Assembly (NCBI GenBank): GCA_029582155.1
Contig: CM055896.1
Coordinates: 27,472,184-27,536,183 of the forward strand
DNA from: Panopea generosa
Lineage: Eukaryota > Mollusca > Bivalvia > Adapedonta > Hiatellidae
Reading direction: 5' to 3'
Length of the DNA stretch: 64,000 nt
Of this stretch, positions 11,205 through 25,100 are shown piece after piece; the first letter of the stretch is position 1; every line of letters starts with the position of its first letter. A program made the translations under genes and the position numbers. A model generated the notes under the pieces. The model ran no database searches, was not told the origin of the DNA, and worked only from the letters and a program-made list of their open reading frames with translations.

Positions 11205-14200
11205 ACAACAGTGTGACAAGATAAATATTTACTGTAAACAAAGTACACTCCCACAACAGTGTAACTATATATGTCGCTAGTGTAAACAAAGTACTCGCGT
11301 ACAAGATATGTCGTTACTGTAAACAAAGTGCACAACCACAACAGCGTAACAAAATATGCCGCTACTGCAAACAAACCGCACGCCCACAACAGCGTAACAA
11401 AATATGTCGTTACTCTAAACAAAGTACACGTCCACAAAAGTGTAACACTATATGTCGTTAGATCAAACAAATTACACACCCGCAACAGTGTAACAAGATA
11501 TGTCGTTACTGTAAACAAAGTACACGCCCACAACAGTGTAAAAAGATATATAGTTACTCTAAACAATGTACACACCACAATAGTGAGGACTCGGCCGCAA
11601 CTGTGTAAAGAAATGTCGTTATTGTTAACAATTAATCACCAACAACCATGTAACAAAATATGTAATAACCGTAAACAAAATAGACGCATACAACAGTGTA
11701 ACAAAATATGTCGTTACTGTAAACAAAGTACACATCCCCAACAGTATAACAAGATATGTAATTACTGCAAACAAAATACACATCCCCAACAGTGTAACAA
11801 GATATGTAATTACTGTAAACAAAGTACACACCCCCAATAGTGTAACAAGATATGTAATAACCGTAAACAAAGTACACATCCCCAACAGTGTAACAAGATA
11901 TGTAATTACTGTAAACAAAGTACACACCTACAACAGTGTTACAAGATATGTAATAACCGTCAAAAAAGTACACATCCCCAACAGTGTAACAAGATATGTA
12001 ATTACTGTAAACTAAATACACACCTACAACAGTGTAACAAGATATGTCGTTACTGTAAACAAAGTACACACCACGAACAGTGTTACAAGATATGTAATTA
12101 ATGTAAACTAAGTACACACCTACAACAGTGTAACAAGATATGTCGTTACTGTAAACAAAGTACACACCACGAACAGTGTTACAAGATATGTAATTACTGT
12201 TAACTAAGTACACACCTACAACAGTGTAACAAGATATGTCGTTACTGTAAACAAAGTACACACCACGAACAGTGTTACAAGATATGTAATTACTGTAAAC
12301 TAAGTACACACCTACAATAGTGTAACAAGATATGACGTTACTGTAAACAAAATAAAATCCCACAACAGTGTCACACGATTTGTCGTAACTGTAAACCAAG
12401 TGCACACCAACAACAGTGTAACACGATATGTAATTACTGTAAACAAAGTACACGCATATAACAGTGTAACAAGATATGTCGCTACTGTAAACAAAGTACA
12501 CGCACACAAAAGTGTAATTAGATATTTTGTTACTGTAAACAAAGTGTACGCCCAAAACAGTGCAACAAGATATAAACCTTCTGTAAGCAATGTGTCCACC
12601 CACAACAGTGTAACACCATTTGTCGTAACTGTAAACATAGTACACGTCTACAACAGTGTAAAAAGATATATAGCTACCGTAAACAATATGCCCGCCCACA
12701 ACAATGTAACACCAGTTGTCGTTACTGTAAAAAAGTGCACGTCCACAACAGTGTAACAAGATATATATATACTGTAAACAATGTGCCCGCCCACAACAAT
12801 GTAGCACCATTTGTCGTTACTGCATAGAAAGTGCACAATCACAACAGTGTAACAAGATATATAGCTACTGTAAATGATGTGCCCGCCAACACCAGTATAA
12901 CACCAATTGTCGTTACTGCATAGAAAGTGCACGATCACAACAGTGTAACAAGATATATAGCTACTGTAAATGATGTGCCCGCCAACACCAGTATAATACC
13001 AATTGTCGTTACTGCATAGAAAGTGCACAATCACAACAGTGTAACAAGATATATAGATACTGTAAACAATGTGCCCGCCCACAACAATGTAGCACCATTT
13101 GTCGTTACTGCATAGAAAGTGCACGATCACAACAGTGTAACAAGATATATAGATACTGTAAACAATGTGCCCGCCCACAACAATGTAGCACCATTTGTCG
13201 TTACTGCATAGAAAGTGCACGATCACAACAGTGTAACAAGATATATAGATACTGTAAACAATGTGCCCGCCCACAACAATGTAGCACCATTTGTCGTTAC
13301 TGCATAGAAAGTGTACGATCACAACAGTGTAACAAGATATATAGATACTGTAAACAATGGGCCCGCCCACAACAATGTAGCACCATTTGTCGTTACTGCA
13401 TAGAAAGTGCACGATCACAACAGTGTAACAAGATATATAGATACTGGAAATGATGTGCCCTCCCACAACAATGTAACACCATTTGACGTTACTGCATAGA
13501 AAGTGCATGATCACAACAGTGTAACAAGATATATAGATACTGTAAACAATGTGCCCGCCCACAATAATGTAGCACCATTTGTCGTTACTGCATAGAAAGT
13601 GCACGATCAAAACAGTGTAACAAGATATGTAGCTACTGTAAACAATGTGCCCGCCCACAACAATGTAGCACCATTTGTCGTTACTGCATAGAAAGAGCAC
13701 AATCACAACAGTGTAACAAGATATATAGATACTGTAAACAATGGGCCCGCCCACATCAGTGTAACACCATTTGTCGTTAATGCATAGAAAGTGCACGATC
13801 ACAACAGTGTAACAAGATATATAGCTACTGTAAACAATGTGCCCACCCACAACAATGTAGCACCATTTGTCGTTACTGCATAGAAAGTGCACGATCACAA
13901 CATTGTAACAAGATATATAGATACTGTAATCAATGTGCCCGCCTACAACAATGTAACACCATTTGTCGTTACTGCATAGAAAGTGCACGATCACAACAGT
14001 GTAACAAGATATATAGCTACTGTAAACAATGTGCCCACCCACAACAATGTAGCACCATTTGTCGTTACTACATAGAAAGTGCACGATCACAACAGTGTAA
14101 CAAGATATATAGATACTGTAAACAATGTGCCCGCCCACAACAATGTAGCACCATTTGTCGTTACTGCATAGAAAGTGCACGATCACAACAGTGTAACAAG

Positions 14201-17200
14201 ATATATAGCTTCTGGAAATGATGTGCCCGCCCACAACAATGTAACACCATTTGTCGTTACTGCATAGAAAGTGCACGATCACAACAGTGTAACAAGATAT
14301 ATAGATACTGTAAACAATGTGCCCGCCCACAACAATGTAACACCATTTGTCGTTACTGCATAGAAAGTGCACGATCACAACAGTGTAACAAGATATATAA
14401 ATACTGTAAACAATGTGCCCGCCCACAACAATGTAGCATCATTTGTCGTTACTGCATAGAAAGTGCACGATCACAACAGTGTAACAAGATATATAGCTAC
14501 TGTAAACAATGTGCCCACCCACAACAATGTAGCACCATTTGTCGTTACTACATAGAAAGTGCACGATCACAACAGTGTAACAAGATATATAGATACTGTA
14601 AACAATGTGCCCGCCCACAACAATGTAGCACCATTTGTCGTTACTGCATAGAAAGTGCACGATCACAACAGTGTAACAAGATATATAGATACTGTAAACA
14701 ATGTGCCCGCCCATAACAATGTAACACCATTTGTCGTTACTGCATAGAAAGTGCACGATCACAACAGTGTCACAAGATATATAGCTACTGGAAATGATGT
14801 GCTCTTACTATAAGCAAAGTTTACTACAACAGTTTAACACGACATGTTATTACTGTAAATAAAGTACACACAACAGTGTAAAAAGATAAAATAATATAGT
14901 TAGTGTAAATAATATACACACCACAATAGTGTAACAAGATATGTCATTACTGTAAACAAAGTGCACGCCCACACCAGTTTAACAAGATAATTATGTTGGT
15001 TCTGTAAACAAAGTACATACCCACAACAGTGTTACAAGATATGTCGTTACTGTTAACAAAGTACACACTCACAAAAGTGTAACACGATATGTCGTGACAG
15101 TAAACAAAATTCCCACCAACAACAGTGTAACAAGATAGGCCGGTACTGTAAACAAAGTACACACCTACAAAATGTAACACGAGATGTCGTTACTGTAAAC
15201 AAATACACACCCACAACAGTGTAACACGAGATGTCGTTGCTGTAAACAAGATTCAAACCCACAACAGTGTAACACGAGATGTCGAAACTGTAAACAAAGT
15301 ACGCGTCAACAACAGTGTAACACGATTTGTCGTTATTGTAAACAAAGTGTACACCCACAACAGTATTACAACAGATGTCGTTACTGTAAACAAAGTAAGT
15401 GCACACCCACAACAGTGTAACACGATATGTCGTTGATGTAAACAAAGTTCACACCCACAACAATGTAACACGATTTGTTGTTATTATAAACAAAGCTCAG
15501 ACCACACCAGTGTAACACTAGATGTTGTTACTTTAAACAGAGTACACACCACACCAGTGTATCAAGATATATAGTTACTGTAAACAATTTACTCATCACA
15601 ATAGTGTAATAAGATATGTAGTTACAGTAAACAAAGAACATGCCCACAACAATGTAATAAGATATGATGTTACTGTAAACAAAGTACACGCCAACAACAG
15701 TGTCACAAGAGATGTCGTTACTGTAAACAAAGTTCACACCAACAACAGTGTAACACTATATGTCGTTACTGTAAACAATGTACAACCCCACAACAATGTA
15801 ACACGAGATGCCGTTACTATAAACATAATACACACCCTTAACAGTGTAACAAGATAATATATTATAGTTACTGTAAACAATGAACACACCACAATAGTAT
15901 AACACGAGATTTTGTTACTGTAGATAAAGTACACACTCACAACAGTGTAACACGAGATGTTGTTACTGTAAAGAAAGTACACACTCACAGCAATGTAACA
16001 CGAGATGTTGTTACTGTAAATAAAGTACATACTCACAACAGTGTAAAACTATAATATTATATAGTTACTGTAAACAATGTACACACGAAAATAGTGTAAC
16101 AAGATGTGTCGTTACTGTTAACAAAGTACATACCCACAATAGTGTAACACGATATGTCATTAGAGTAAACAAAGTGCACGCCCACAACAGTGTTACAAGA
16201 TATGTTGTTACTGTAAACAAAGAACACACCACCCACAACAATGTAACAATATATGTTGTTAATGTAAACAAAGTGCACGCCCACAACAGTGTTACAAGAT
16301 ATGTCGTTAAAGTAAACAAATTTTACACCTACAACAGTGTAATGAGATATGTCGTTACTGTTAGCAAAGTACACATGAACAACAGTGTAACACAATATGT
16401 CGTTACAGTAAACAAAGTTCACATCCACAACAGTGTAACAAGATATGCCGTTGCTGTAAACAAAGTACACGCCCACGACAGTTTAACAAGATATGTTGTT
16501 ACTGCAAACAAAATAAACGCCCACAAAAGTGCAACAAGATATGTCGTTACAGCAAACAAGGTGCACGCCAACAACAGCGTTAAAAGATATGTCATTTCTA
16601 TGTCGTTACTGTAAACAAAGTTCATACCCACAAAAGTGTAACACGATATGTCGTTACTGTTAAGAAAATACACACCCACAACAGTGTAACAGGGTATGTC
16701 GTTACTGTAAACAAAGTACACACCCACAACAGTATAACAATATGTGCCACTACTGTAAACAAAGTACAGGCCTACAACAATGTTAGAAGATATGTCGCTA
16801 CTGTAAACAAAGTACACGCACACAAATGAATAACTAGATATTTCGCTACTGTAAATAAAGTACTCGCCTACAACAATGTAACAAGATATGTCGTTACTGT
16901 AAACAATGTACACACCTACAACAGTGTAACACGATATGCCGATACTGTAAACAAACTACACAACAGTGTGACAAGATATGTCGTCCTGAAAACAAAGTGC
17001 ACGCCCACAACAGTGTTGCAATATATGTCGTTACTGTAAACAAAGTACATGCCCACAACAGTGTAACAAGATATGTCGTTACTGTAAATAAACTACACGC
17101 CCAAAACAGTGTAACAAGATATGTCGTTACTGTAAACAAAGTACACGCCCACTACAGTGTAATAATGTATGTCGTTACTGTAAACAAAGTACACGCCTAC

Positions 17201-17256
17201 AACAGTGTAACACAAGATGTCGTTACTGTAAACAATGTGCCCGCCCACAACAGTGT
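11205..17256. repeat. 48-bp satellite array
   Basis: About 125 tandem monomers of 48 bp built from CAACAGTGTAACAAGATATG, TCGTTACTGTAAACAAAG and TACAC(G/A)CCCA. Early (11.2-12.7 kb) and late (14.8-17.26 kb) parts are monomeric and diverged. The middle is a 96-bp dimer. Each monomer holds an imperfect dyad: ACAG(TG)TAAC against GTTACTGT across about 10 bases. Because 48 is 16 codons and stops are rare, long open frames appear on both strands; peptides such as VVTVNKVHAHNSVTRY are shadows of the repeat. The right end is broken by a retroelement, beyond which diverged units resume at 19030. Confidence 0.95.
12690..14800. repeat. 96-bp higher-order dimer block of the 48-bp satellite
   Basis: Two monomer types alternate: one with CAATGTGCCCGCCCACAACA and CACCATTTGTCG, the other with GCATAGAAAGTGCACGATCA and AAGATATATAG. 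About 22 dimers are much more alike than the flanking monomers, the signature of recent local homogenisation. Around 14800 the order collapses into diverged units. Confidence 0.9.
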
Positions 17257-17272
17257 GTCAAGACAACGGACT

Positions 17273-18031
17273 ATGGCAAAAGGTAATGTACTGAGAATGT
17301 CTTTAGTGCAAATGCCATTTATAGAAACCCCTTTTAAGCGAGTAGCTGTAGATTTGGTAGGACAAATAGAACCCTTGACAGATAGGCAGATTAGATATAT
17401 TTTAGTGATGGTAGATTATGCTACAATATATACCGAGGCCGTTGCATTGCCAAGTATTGAAACTGAGAGGGTAGCAGAAGCATTGATATATATGTTTAGT
17501 AGACTTGGAATCTCAGAAGAAATGTTGACGGATATGGGGTCGCATTTCACGTTAAATATGACGGCTGAAGTAAGTAGGTTATTGTCATTACGCCAGCTAA
17601 CCACTACACCGTGCCACCCTATGTGTAACGGGCTAGTAGAAAAGTTCAATGGTACATTGAAACAGATGTTGAAACGTATGTGTAGTGAGCGACCCAAGGA
17701 TTGGGATAAGTACATTAATGCAACGTTATTTGCGTATACAGAAGTACCTCAGGAGAGTTTGGGATTTTCACCATTTGAATTTTTCAATGGTAGATCGGTA
17801 AGAGGACCGTTGAGTATATTGAAAGAGTTATGGTCAGGAGAAGTCAGTGGTAGTGAGGTAAAGTCTACTTACCAGTATGTAGTAGATCTACAAGAAAGAC
17901 TTGAGGAGACATGTAAGATGGCTCAAGAGCAATTAAGAAAGGCTAAGTTAAGACAAAAAAAGTATTATAACAAAATAGTTAGATTGTTGTGGCCTAATTT
18001 AGTAGTGTCAGCTAGTACGTGTCCATTGTAG
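17273..18031 (+). pseudogene. retroelement integrase fragment
   Basis: Catalyses DNA strand transfer of a Ty3/gypsy-type element in intact copies. The first acidic residue sits in AVDLVG, the second in TDMGSHF and the Glu in NGLVEKFNG, so the DDE triad is present. Family landmarks TPCHP, AYTEVPQESLGFSPFE, GR.VRGPL and LKELW follow. The chromodomain or GPY/F end that normally comes after KKYYNK is missing: the frame runs straight into LTR sequence and stops at 18031. Upstream the same frame stays open back to 16997 through the satellite, but those codons are repeat, not gag-pol. With no reverse transcriptase and both ends lost it is a dead fragment. It has one long open frame and so is not strongly decayed. 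Confidence 0.85.
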
Positions 18032-19025
18032 TGATATAGGCTATATTTAGGTCATTGTTAAAACGTATTGATAGCTCGATAGGAGCAACGTTTTAAAATA
18101 TTTTTACATTTTCATTCTTTGATTACAGAATAAATCATTTTGAAGTTTAGTTCATCAAATTCCATTAAGTTTTAAGAAAGTTAGAATAATTAAGCGGGTT
18201 TATTTGTCATAAAACTAATTTAGGTTTAAATTGGCCTAATAGCGTAAAATTTGCTTCGTACGATGTTTGAGAGTTTGTTGTTTCATGATTTACACGCAAT
18301 CCACTAAGGTGTGTGGACTGTTTTGCTATATATGCCAACTGTGTTATTGAAGCAATGTCCATTAGCAGAATCATCCTTTGGTGTAGTTGTGACGAGAAAG
18401 ATTTAACATGTTACTGTTCCAGTACATAACGGCATATGGCCGTTTTTAGACGTAAGCGAGGAATGTGTCCGCTACGTTAACGATGTATAGACATGACAGG
18501 AAGTCAGCTGGCGGTACTACATTCATAAGGACAGCAACCCACATACTCGTCATATGGATGGCTTGACGTTTCTGACGTCGGAATACGGTCGAAAATCGGT
18601 TCGAGGCGACGTAAAGCCATATACTCAGTATATAGTTCTAGGGGAGATAACCCAGTTTATATAGCCACCGTGCACGGGAGGAGTGATGCTAAATCTACGA
18701 TAATCCGAACGCGGGTAGTATCTAGTACAATTTTAAAAACAGTTTTACATTCAAATGATATAAGCAGTTTGGATTGCGATGTAGAATACACAAGTGTAGG
18801 AGATAGAACTGTGTGAAAAAAAAGAGTTCAATCCACCATAGGACATTTTTTTTTAAACCAGCTGTGTTTTGTTTTTTTTTGTGTTGAGTAATTATCTTTA
18901 ATTTGTATATATTGTATAATTGTATATTCGTAATTTTATTCATGTAAAATTAAAATTGTAAATTTACTTTGTGTATGATTGTATTCTACCCTTGTGAGTT
19001 GTCGGCCCTCGGTCATTTTGCTACA
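17966..19025 (+). mobile_element. LTR of the truncated retroelement
   Basis: Homologous to the solo LTR at 4431-6099 from (TATAACAAAATAG) to the end (GCTACA). It lacks the 629-bp block present at 4901-5529 in the other copy; the joint here is GGCATATGG followed by CCGTTTTTAGA. The G of the expected TG start is an A. The open frame at 18722-18943 minus lies within it and is not a gene. Confidence 0.8.
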
Positions 19026-19165
19026 ATGGTCATAGACTAGATATTTCGCTACTGTCAATAAAATACTCGCCTACAACAATGTAACAAGATATGCCGTTAC
19101 TGTAAATAAAGTACACACTCACAACATTGTAACACGAGATGTCGTTACTGTATACAAAGTACACG
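19026..19165. repeat. remnant of the 48-bp satellite
   Basis: Three diverged 48-bp units. The first (CTAGATATTTCGCTACTGT) matches a rare monomer variant at about 16830, which is evidence that this flank and 16.83 kb share a duplicated origin. Confidence 0.75.
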
Positions 19166-22100
19166 TTCATAAAAAATACAAACTACCATATTGGTGTATT
19201 ACGTTCATAGTGATGCAGAATAGATACACTACCGTACTGGTGTATCATGTTCACAGTGGTGCAGAATAGACAAACTACCATACTGGGGTATCACGTTCAT
19301 AGTGGTGCAGAATAGATAAATTACCATACTGGGGTATCACGTTCATAGTGGTGCAGAATAGACAAACTACCATACTGGGGTATCACGTTCATAGTGGTGC
19401 AGAATAGTCAAACTGCCATACTGGGGTATCACGTTCATAGTGATGCAGAATAGACAAACTGACATACTGGAGTATCACGTTCATAGTGATGCAGAATAGA
19501 CAAACTTCCATACTGGGGTATCACGTTCATAGTAATGCAGAATAGACAAACTACCATACTGGAGTATCACGTTCATAGTGATGCAGAAAAGACAAACTAC
19601 CGTACTGGAGTTTCACGTTCATACTGATGCAGAACAGACAAACTTCCATACTGGGGTATCACGTTCATAGTGATACAGAACAGACAAACTACCATACTGG
19701 GGTATCACGTTCATAGTGGTGCAGAATAGACAAACTACCATGTTGGTGTATCACGTTCATAATAATGCAGAATATACAGACTACCATACTGGGGTATCAC
19801 GTTCAAAGTGATGCAGAATAGACAAACTTCCATACTGGGGAATCATGTTCATAGTGATGTAGAATAGACAAACTACCATACTGGGGTATCACGTTCATAG
19901 TGATGCAGAATAGACAAACTGCCATACTGTGGTATCACGTTCATAGTAATGCAGAATAGATAAACTATCATACTGGGGTATCACGTTCATAGTAATGCAG
20001 AATAGACAAACTACCATACTGGGGTATCACGTTCATAGTAATGCAGAATAGACAAACTACCATACTGGGGTATCACGTTCATAGTGATGCAGAATAGACA
20101 AACTTCCATACTGGGGTATCACGTTCATAGTGATGCAGAATAGACAAACTACCATACTGGGGTATCACGTTCATAGTGATGCAGAATAGACAAACTACCA
20201 TACTGGGGTATCACGTTCATAGTGATGCAGAATAGACAACCTACCATACTGGGGAATCACGTTCATAGTGATGCAGAATAGACAAACTTCCATACTGGGG
20301 TATCACGTTCAAAGTAATGTAGAATTGACAAACTTCCATACTGAGGTATCACGTTCATAGTGATGCAGAATAGATAAACTACCATACTGGGGTATCACGT
20401 TCATAGTGGTGCAGAATAGACAAACATCCATACTGGGGTATCACGTTCATAGTAATGCAGAATAGACAAACAACCATACTGGGGTATCACGTTCATAGTA
20501 ATGCAGAATAGACAAACTACCATACCGGAGTATCACGTTCATAGTGGTGCAGAATAGACAAACTTCCATACTGGGGTATCACGTTCATAGTGATGCAGAA
20601 TAGACAAACTTCCATACTGGGGGTATCACGTTCATAGTGATGCAGAATAGACAAACTACCATACTGGGGTATCACGTTCATAGTGATGCAGAATAGACAA
20701 ACTTCCATACTGGGGTATCACGTTCATAGTGATGCAGAATAGACAAACTTCCATACTGGGGTATCACGTTCATAGTGGTGTAGAATAGACAAACTTCCAT
20801 ACTGGGGTATCACGTTCATAGTAATGCAGAATAGACAAACATCTATACTGGGGTATCACGTTCATACTAATGCAGAACAGACAAACTACCATACTGGGGT
20901 ATCACGTTCATAGTGATGCAGAACAGACAAACTTCCATACTGGGGTATCACGTTCACAGTGATGCAGAATAGACAGACTTCCATACTGGGGTATCACGTT
21001 CATAGTAATGAAGAATAGACAAACTTCCATACTGGGGTATCACGTTCATAGTGATGCAGAATAGACAAACTACCATACTGGGGTATCACGTTCAAAGTGA
21101 TGCAGAATAGACAAACTACCATACTGGGGTATCACGTTCATAGTGATGCAGAATAGAAAAACTTCCATACTGAGGTATCACGTTCATAGTGATGCAGAAT
21201 AGACAACCTTCCATACTGGGGTATCACGTTCATTGTGATGCAGAACAGACAAACTACCATACTGGGGTATCACGTTCATAGTGATGCAGAATAGACAAAC
21301 TTCCATACTGGGGTATCACGTTCATAGTGGTGCAGAATAGACAAACATCCATACTGGGGTATCACGTTCATAGTGGTGCAGAATAGACAAACAACCATAC
21401 TGGGGTATCACGTTCATAGTAATGCAGAATAGACAAACAACCATACTGGGGTATCACGTTCATAGTGGTGCAGAATAGACAAACTTCCATACTGGGGTAT
21501 CACGTTCATTGTAATGCAGAATAGACAAACTTCCATACTGGGGTATCACGTTCATAGTGAAGCAGAATAGACAAACTACCATACTGGGGTATCACGTTCT
21601 TAATGATACATAATAGACAAACCACCGTACTGGGGTATCGCGTTCATAGTGATGCAGAATAGACAAACTTCCATACTGGGGTATCACGTTCATAGTGGTG
21701 CAGAATAGACAAACTTCCATACTGGGGTATCACGTTCATAGTGATGCAGAATAGACAAACTTCCATACTCGGGTATCACGTTCATAGTAATGCAGAATAG
21801 ACAAATTTCCATACTGGGGTATCACGTTCATAGTGATGCAAAATAGACAAACTTCAACACTGGGGTATCACTTTCATAGTGATGCAGAATAGACAAACAA
21901 CCATACTGCGGTATCACGTTCATAGTGATACAGAATAGACAAACTACCATACTGCAGTATCACGTTCATAGTGATGCAGAATAGACAAACAACCATACTG
22001 GGGTATCACGTTCATAATGATGCAGAATAGACAAACTACCATACTGGGGTATCACGTTCATAGTAATGCAGAATAGACAAACTACCATACTGGGGTATCA

Positions 22101-25100
22101 CGTTCATAGTGATGCAGAATAGACAAACTACCATACTGGGGTATCACGTTCATAGTGATGCAGAACAGACAAACTACCATACTGGGGAATCACGTTCAGA
22201 GTGATGCAGAACAGACAAACTTCCATACTGGGGTATCACGTTCATAGTAATGCAGAATAGACAAACTGCCATACTGGGGTATCACGTTGATGGTGATGCA
22301 GAATAGACAAACTACCATACTGGGGTATCACGTTCATAGTGATGCAGAATATACAAACTACCGTACTGGGGTATCACATTTATAGTGATGCAGAATAGAC
22401 AAACTTCCATATTGGGGTATCACATTTATAGTGATACAGAATAGACAAACTTCCATACTGGGGTATCACGTTCATAGTGATGCAGAATAGACAAACTTCC
22501 ATACTGGGGTATCACGTTCATAGTGATGCAGAATAGACAAACTTCCATACAGGGGTATCACGTTCATAGTGATGCAGAATAGACAAACTTCCAAACTGGG
22601 GTATCACGTTCATAGTGATGCAGAATAGACAAACTACCATACTGGGGTATTACGTTCATAGTGGTGCAGAATAGACAAACTACTAAACTGGGGTATCACG
22701 TTCATAGTGATGCAGAATAGACAAACTACCATACTGGGGTATCACGTTCATAGTGATGCAGAATAGACAAAGTTCCATACTGGGGTATCACGTTCATAAT
22801 GATGCAGAACAGACAAACTTCCATACTGGGGTATCACGTTCATAGTAATTCAGAATATACAACCTTCCATACTGGGGTATCACGTTCATTGTGATGCAGA
22901 ACAGACAAACTACCATACTGGGGTATCACGTTCATAGTGATGCAGAATAGACAAACTACCATACTGGGGTATCACGTTCATAGTGATGCAGAATAGACAA
23001 ACTACCATAATGGGGTATCACGTTCATAGTGATGCAGAACAGACAAACTTCCATACTGGGGTATCACGTTCAAAGTAATTCAGAATAGACAAACTTCCAT
23101 ACTGGGGTATCACGTTCATAGTAATTAAGAATATACAAACTTCCATACTGGGGTATCACGTTCATAGTAATTCAGAATAGACAAACTACCATACTGGGGT
23201 ATCACGTTCATAGTGATGCAGAATAGACAAACTTCCATACTGGGGTATCACGTTCATAGTGGTGCAGAATAGACAAACTTCCATACTGGTGTATCACGTT
23301 CATAGTGATGCAGAATAGACAAACTTCCAAACTGGGGTATCACGTTCATAGTAATGCAGAATAGACAAATTCCCATACTGGGGTATCACGTTCACAGTGA
23401 TGCAGAATAGACAAACTACCTTACTGGGGTATCACGTTCGTAGTAATGCAGAATAGACAAACTACCATACTGGGGTATCACGTTCATAGTGATGCAGAAT
23501 AGACAAACTTCCATACTGGGGTATCACGTTCATAGTAATGCAGAATAGATAAACTACCATACTGGGGTATCACGTTCATAGTGATGCAGAACAGACAAAC
23601 TACCATACTGGGGTATCACGTTCATAGTGATGCAGAATAGACAAACTACCATACTGGGGTATCACGTTCATAGTGATGCAGAATAGACAAACTTCAATAC
23701 TGGGGTATCACGTTCACAGTGATGCAGAATAGACAAACTACCATACTGGGGTATCACGTTCGTAGTAATGCAGAATAGACAAACTACCATACTGGGGTAT
23801 CACGTTCATAGTGATGCAGAATAGACAAACTTCCATACTGGGGTATCACGTTCATAGTAATGCAGAATAGATAAACTACCATACTGGGGTATCACGTTCA
23901 TAGTGATGCAGAACAGACAAACTACCATACTGGGGTATCACGTTCATAGTGATGCAGAATAGACAAATTCCCATACTGGGGTATCACGTTCACAGTGATG
24001 CAGAATAGACAAACTACCATACTGGGGTATCACGTTCGTAGTAATGTAGAATAGACAAACTACCATACTGGGGTATCATGTTCATAGTGATGCAGAATAG
24101 ACAAACTTCCATACTGGGGTATCACGTTCATAGTAATGCAGAATAGATAAACTACCATACTGAGGTATCACGTTCATAGTGATGCAGAATAGACAAACTA
24201 CCATACTGGGGTATCACGTTCATAGTGATGCAGAATAGACAAACTACCAGACTGGGGTATCACGTTCATAGTGATGCAGAATAGACAAACTACCATACTG
24301 GGGTATCACGTTCATAGTGATGCAGAATAGACAAACTTCCATACTGGGGTATCACGTTGATAGTAATGGAGAATAGATAAACTACCATACTGGGGTATCA
24401 CGTTCATAGTGATGCAGAACAGACAAACTACCATACTGGGGTATCACGTTCATAGTGATGCAGAATAGACAAACTACCATACTGGGGTATCACGTTCATA
24501 GTGATGCAGAATAGACAAACTTCCATACTGGGGTATCACGTTCATAGTGGTGCAGAATAGACAAACTTCCATACTGGGGTATCACGTTCATAGTGATGCA
24601 GAATAGACAAACTTCCATACTGGGGTATCACGTTCATAGTAATGCAGAATAGACAAATTCCCATACTGGGGTATCACGTTCATAGTGACGCAGAATAGAC
24701 AAACTTCAACACTGGGGTATCACGTTCATAGTGATGCAGAATAGACAAACAACCATACTGCGGTATCACGTTCATAGTGATGCAGAATAGACAAATTACC
24801 AAACTGCAGTATCACGTGCAGAATAGACAAAGTTCCATACTGGGGTATCACGTTCATAGTAATTCAGAATAGACAAGCTTCCATACTGGGGTATCACGTT
24901 CATAGTGATGCAGAACAGACAAACTACCATACTGGGGTATCACGTTCATAGTGATGCAGAATAGACAAACTACCATACTGGGGTATCACGTTCATAGTGA
25001 TGCAGAATAGACAAACTACCATACTGGGGTATCACGTTCATAGTGATGCAGAATAGACAAACTTCCATACTGGGGTATCACGTTCATAGTGATGCAGAAT

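Larger units (their letters stand above)
17258..19025 (+). mobile_element. 5'-truncated Ty3/gypsy-type retroelement
   Basis: The fragment enters the 48-bp satellite at about 17258-17263. It begins at the end of the integrase zinc-binding region (QRT.AKG, normally preceded by CxxC), runs through the integrase core and ends in an LTR at 17966-19025. Gag, protease, reverse transcriptase and RNase H are absent. No polypurine tract is visible before the LTR, so sequence is also missing at the 3' end of the coding region. Beyond 19025 satellite monomers resume, and they resemble those at about 16.83-16.9 kb. Confidence 0.85.

Noticed and set aside
12648-14426. 592-codon open frame on the minus strand and similar long frames over the 48-bp array
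   Set aside because: They follow from a stop-free 48-bp unit. Frames are open on both strands, start and stop at random unit variants, and have no leader or splice context.
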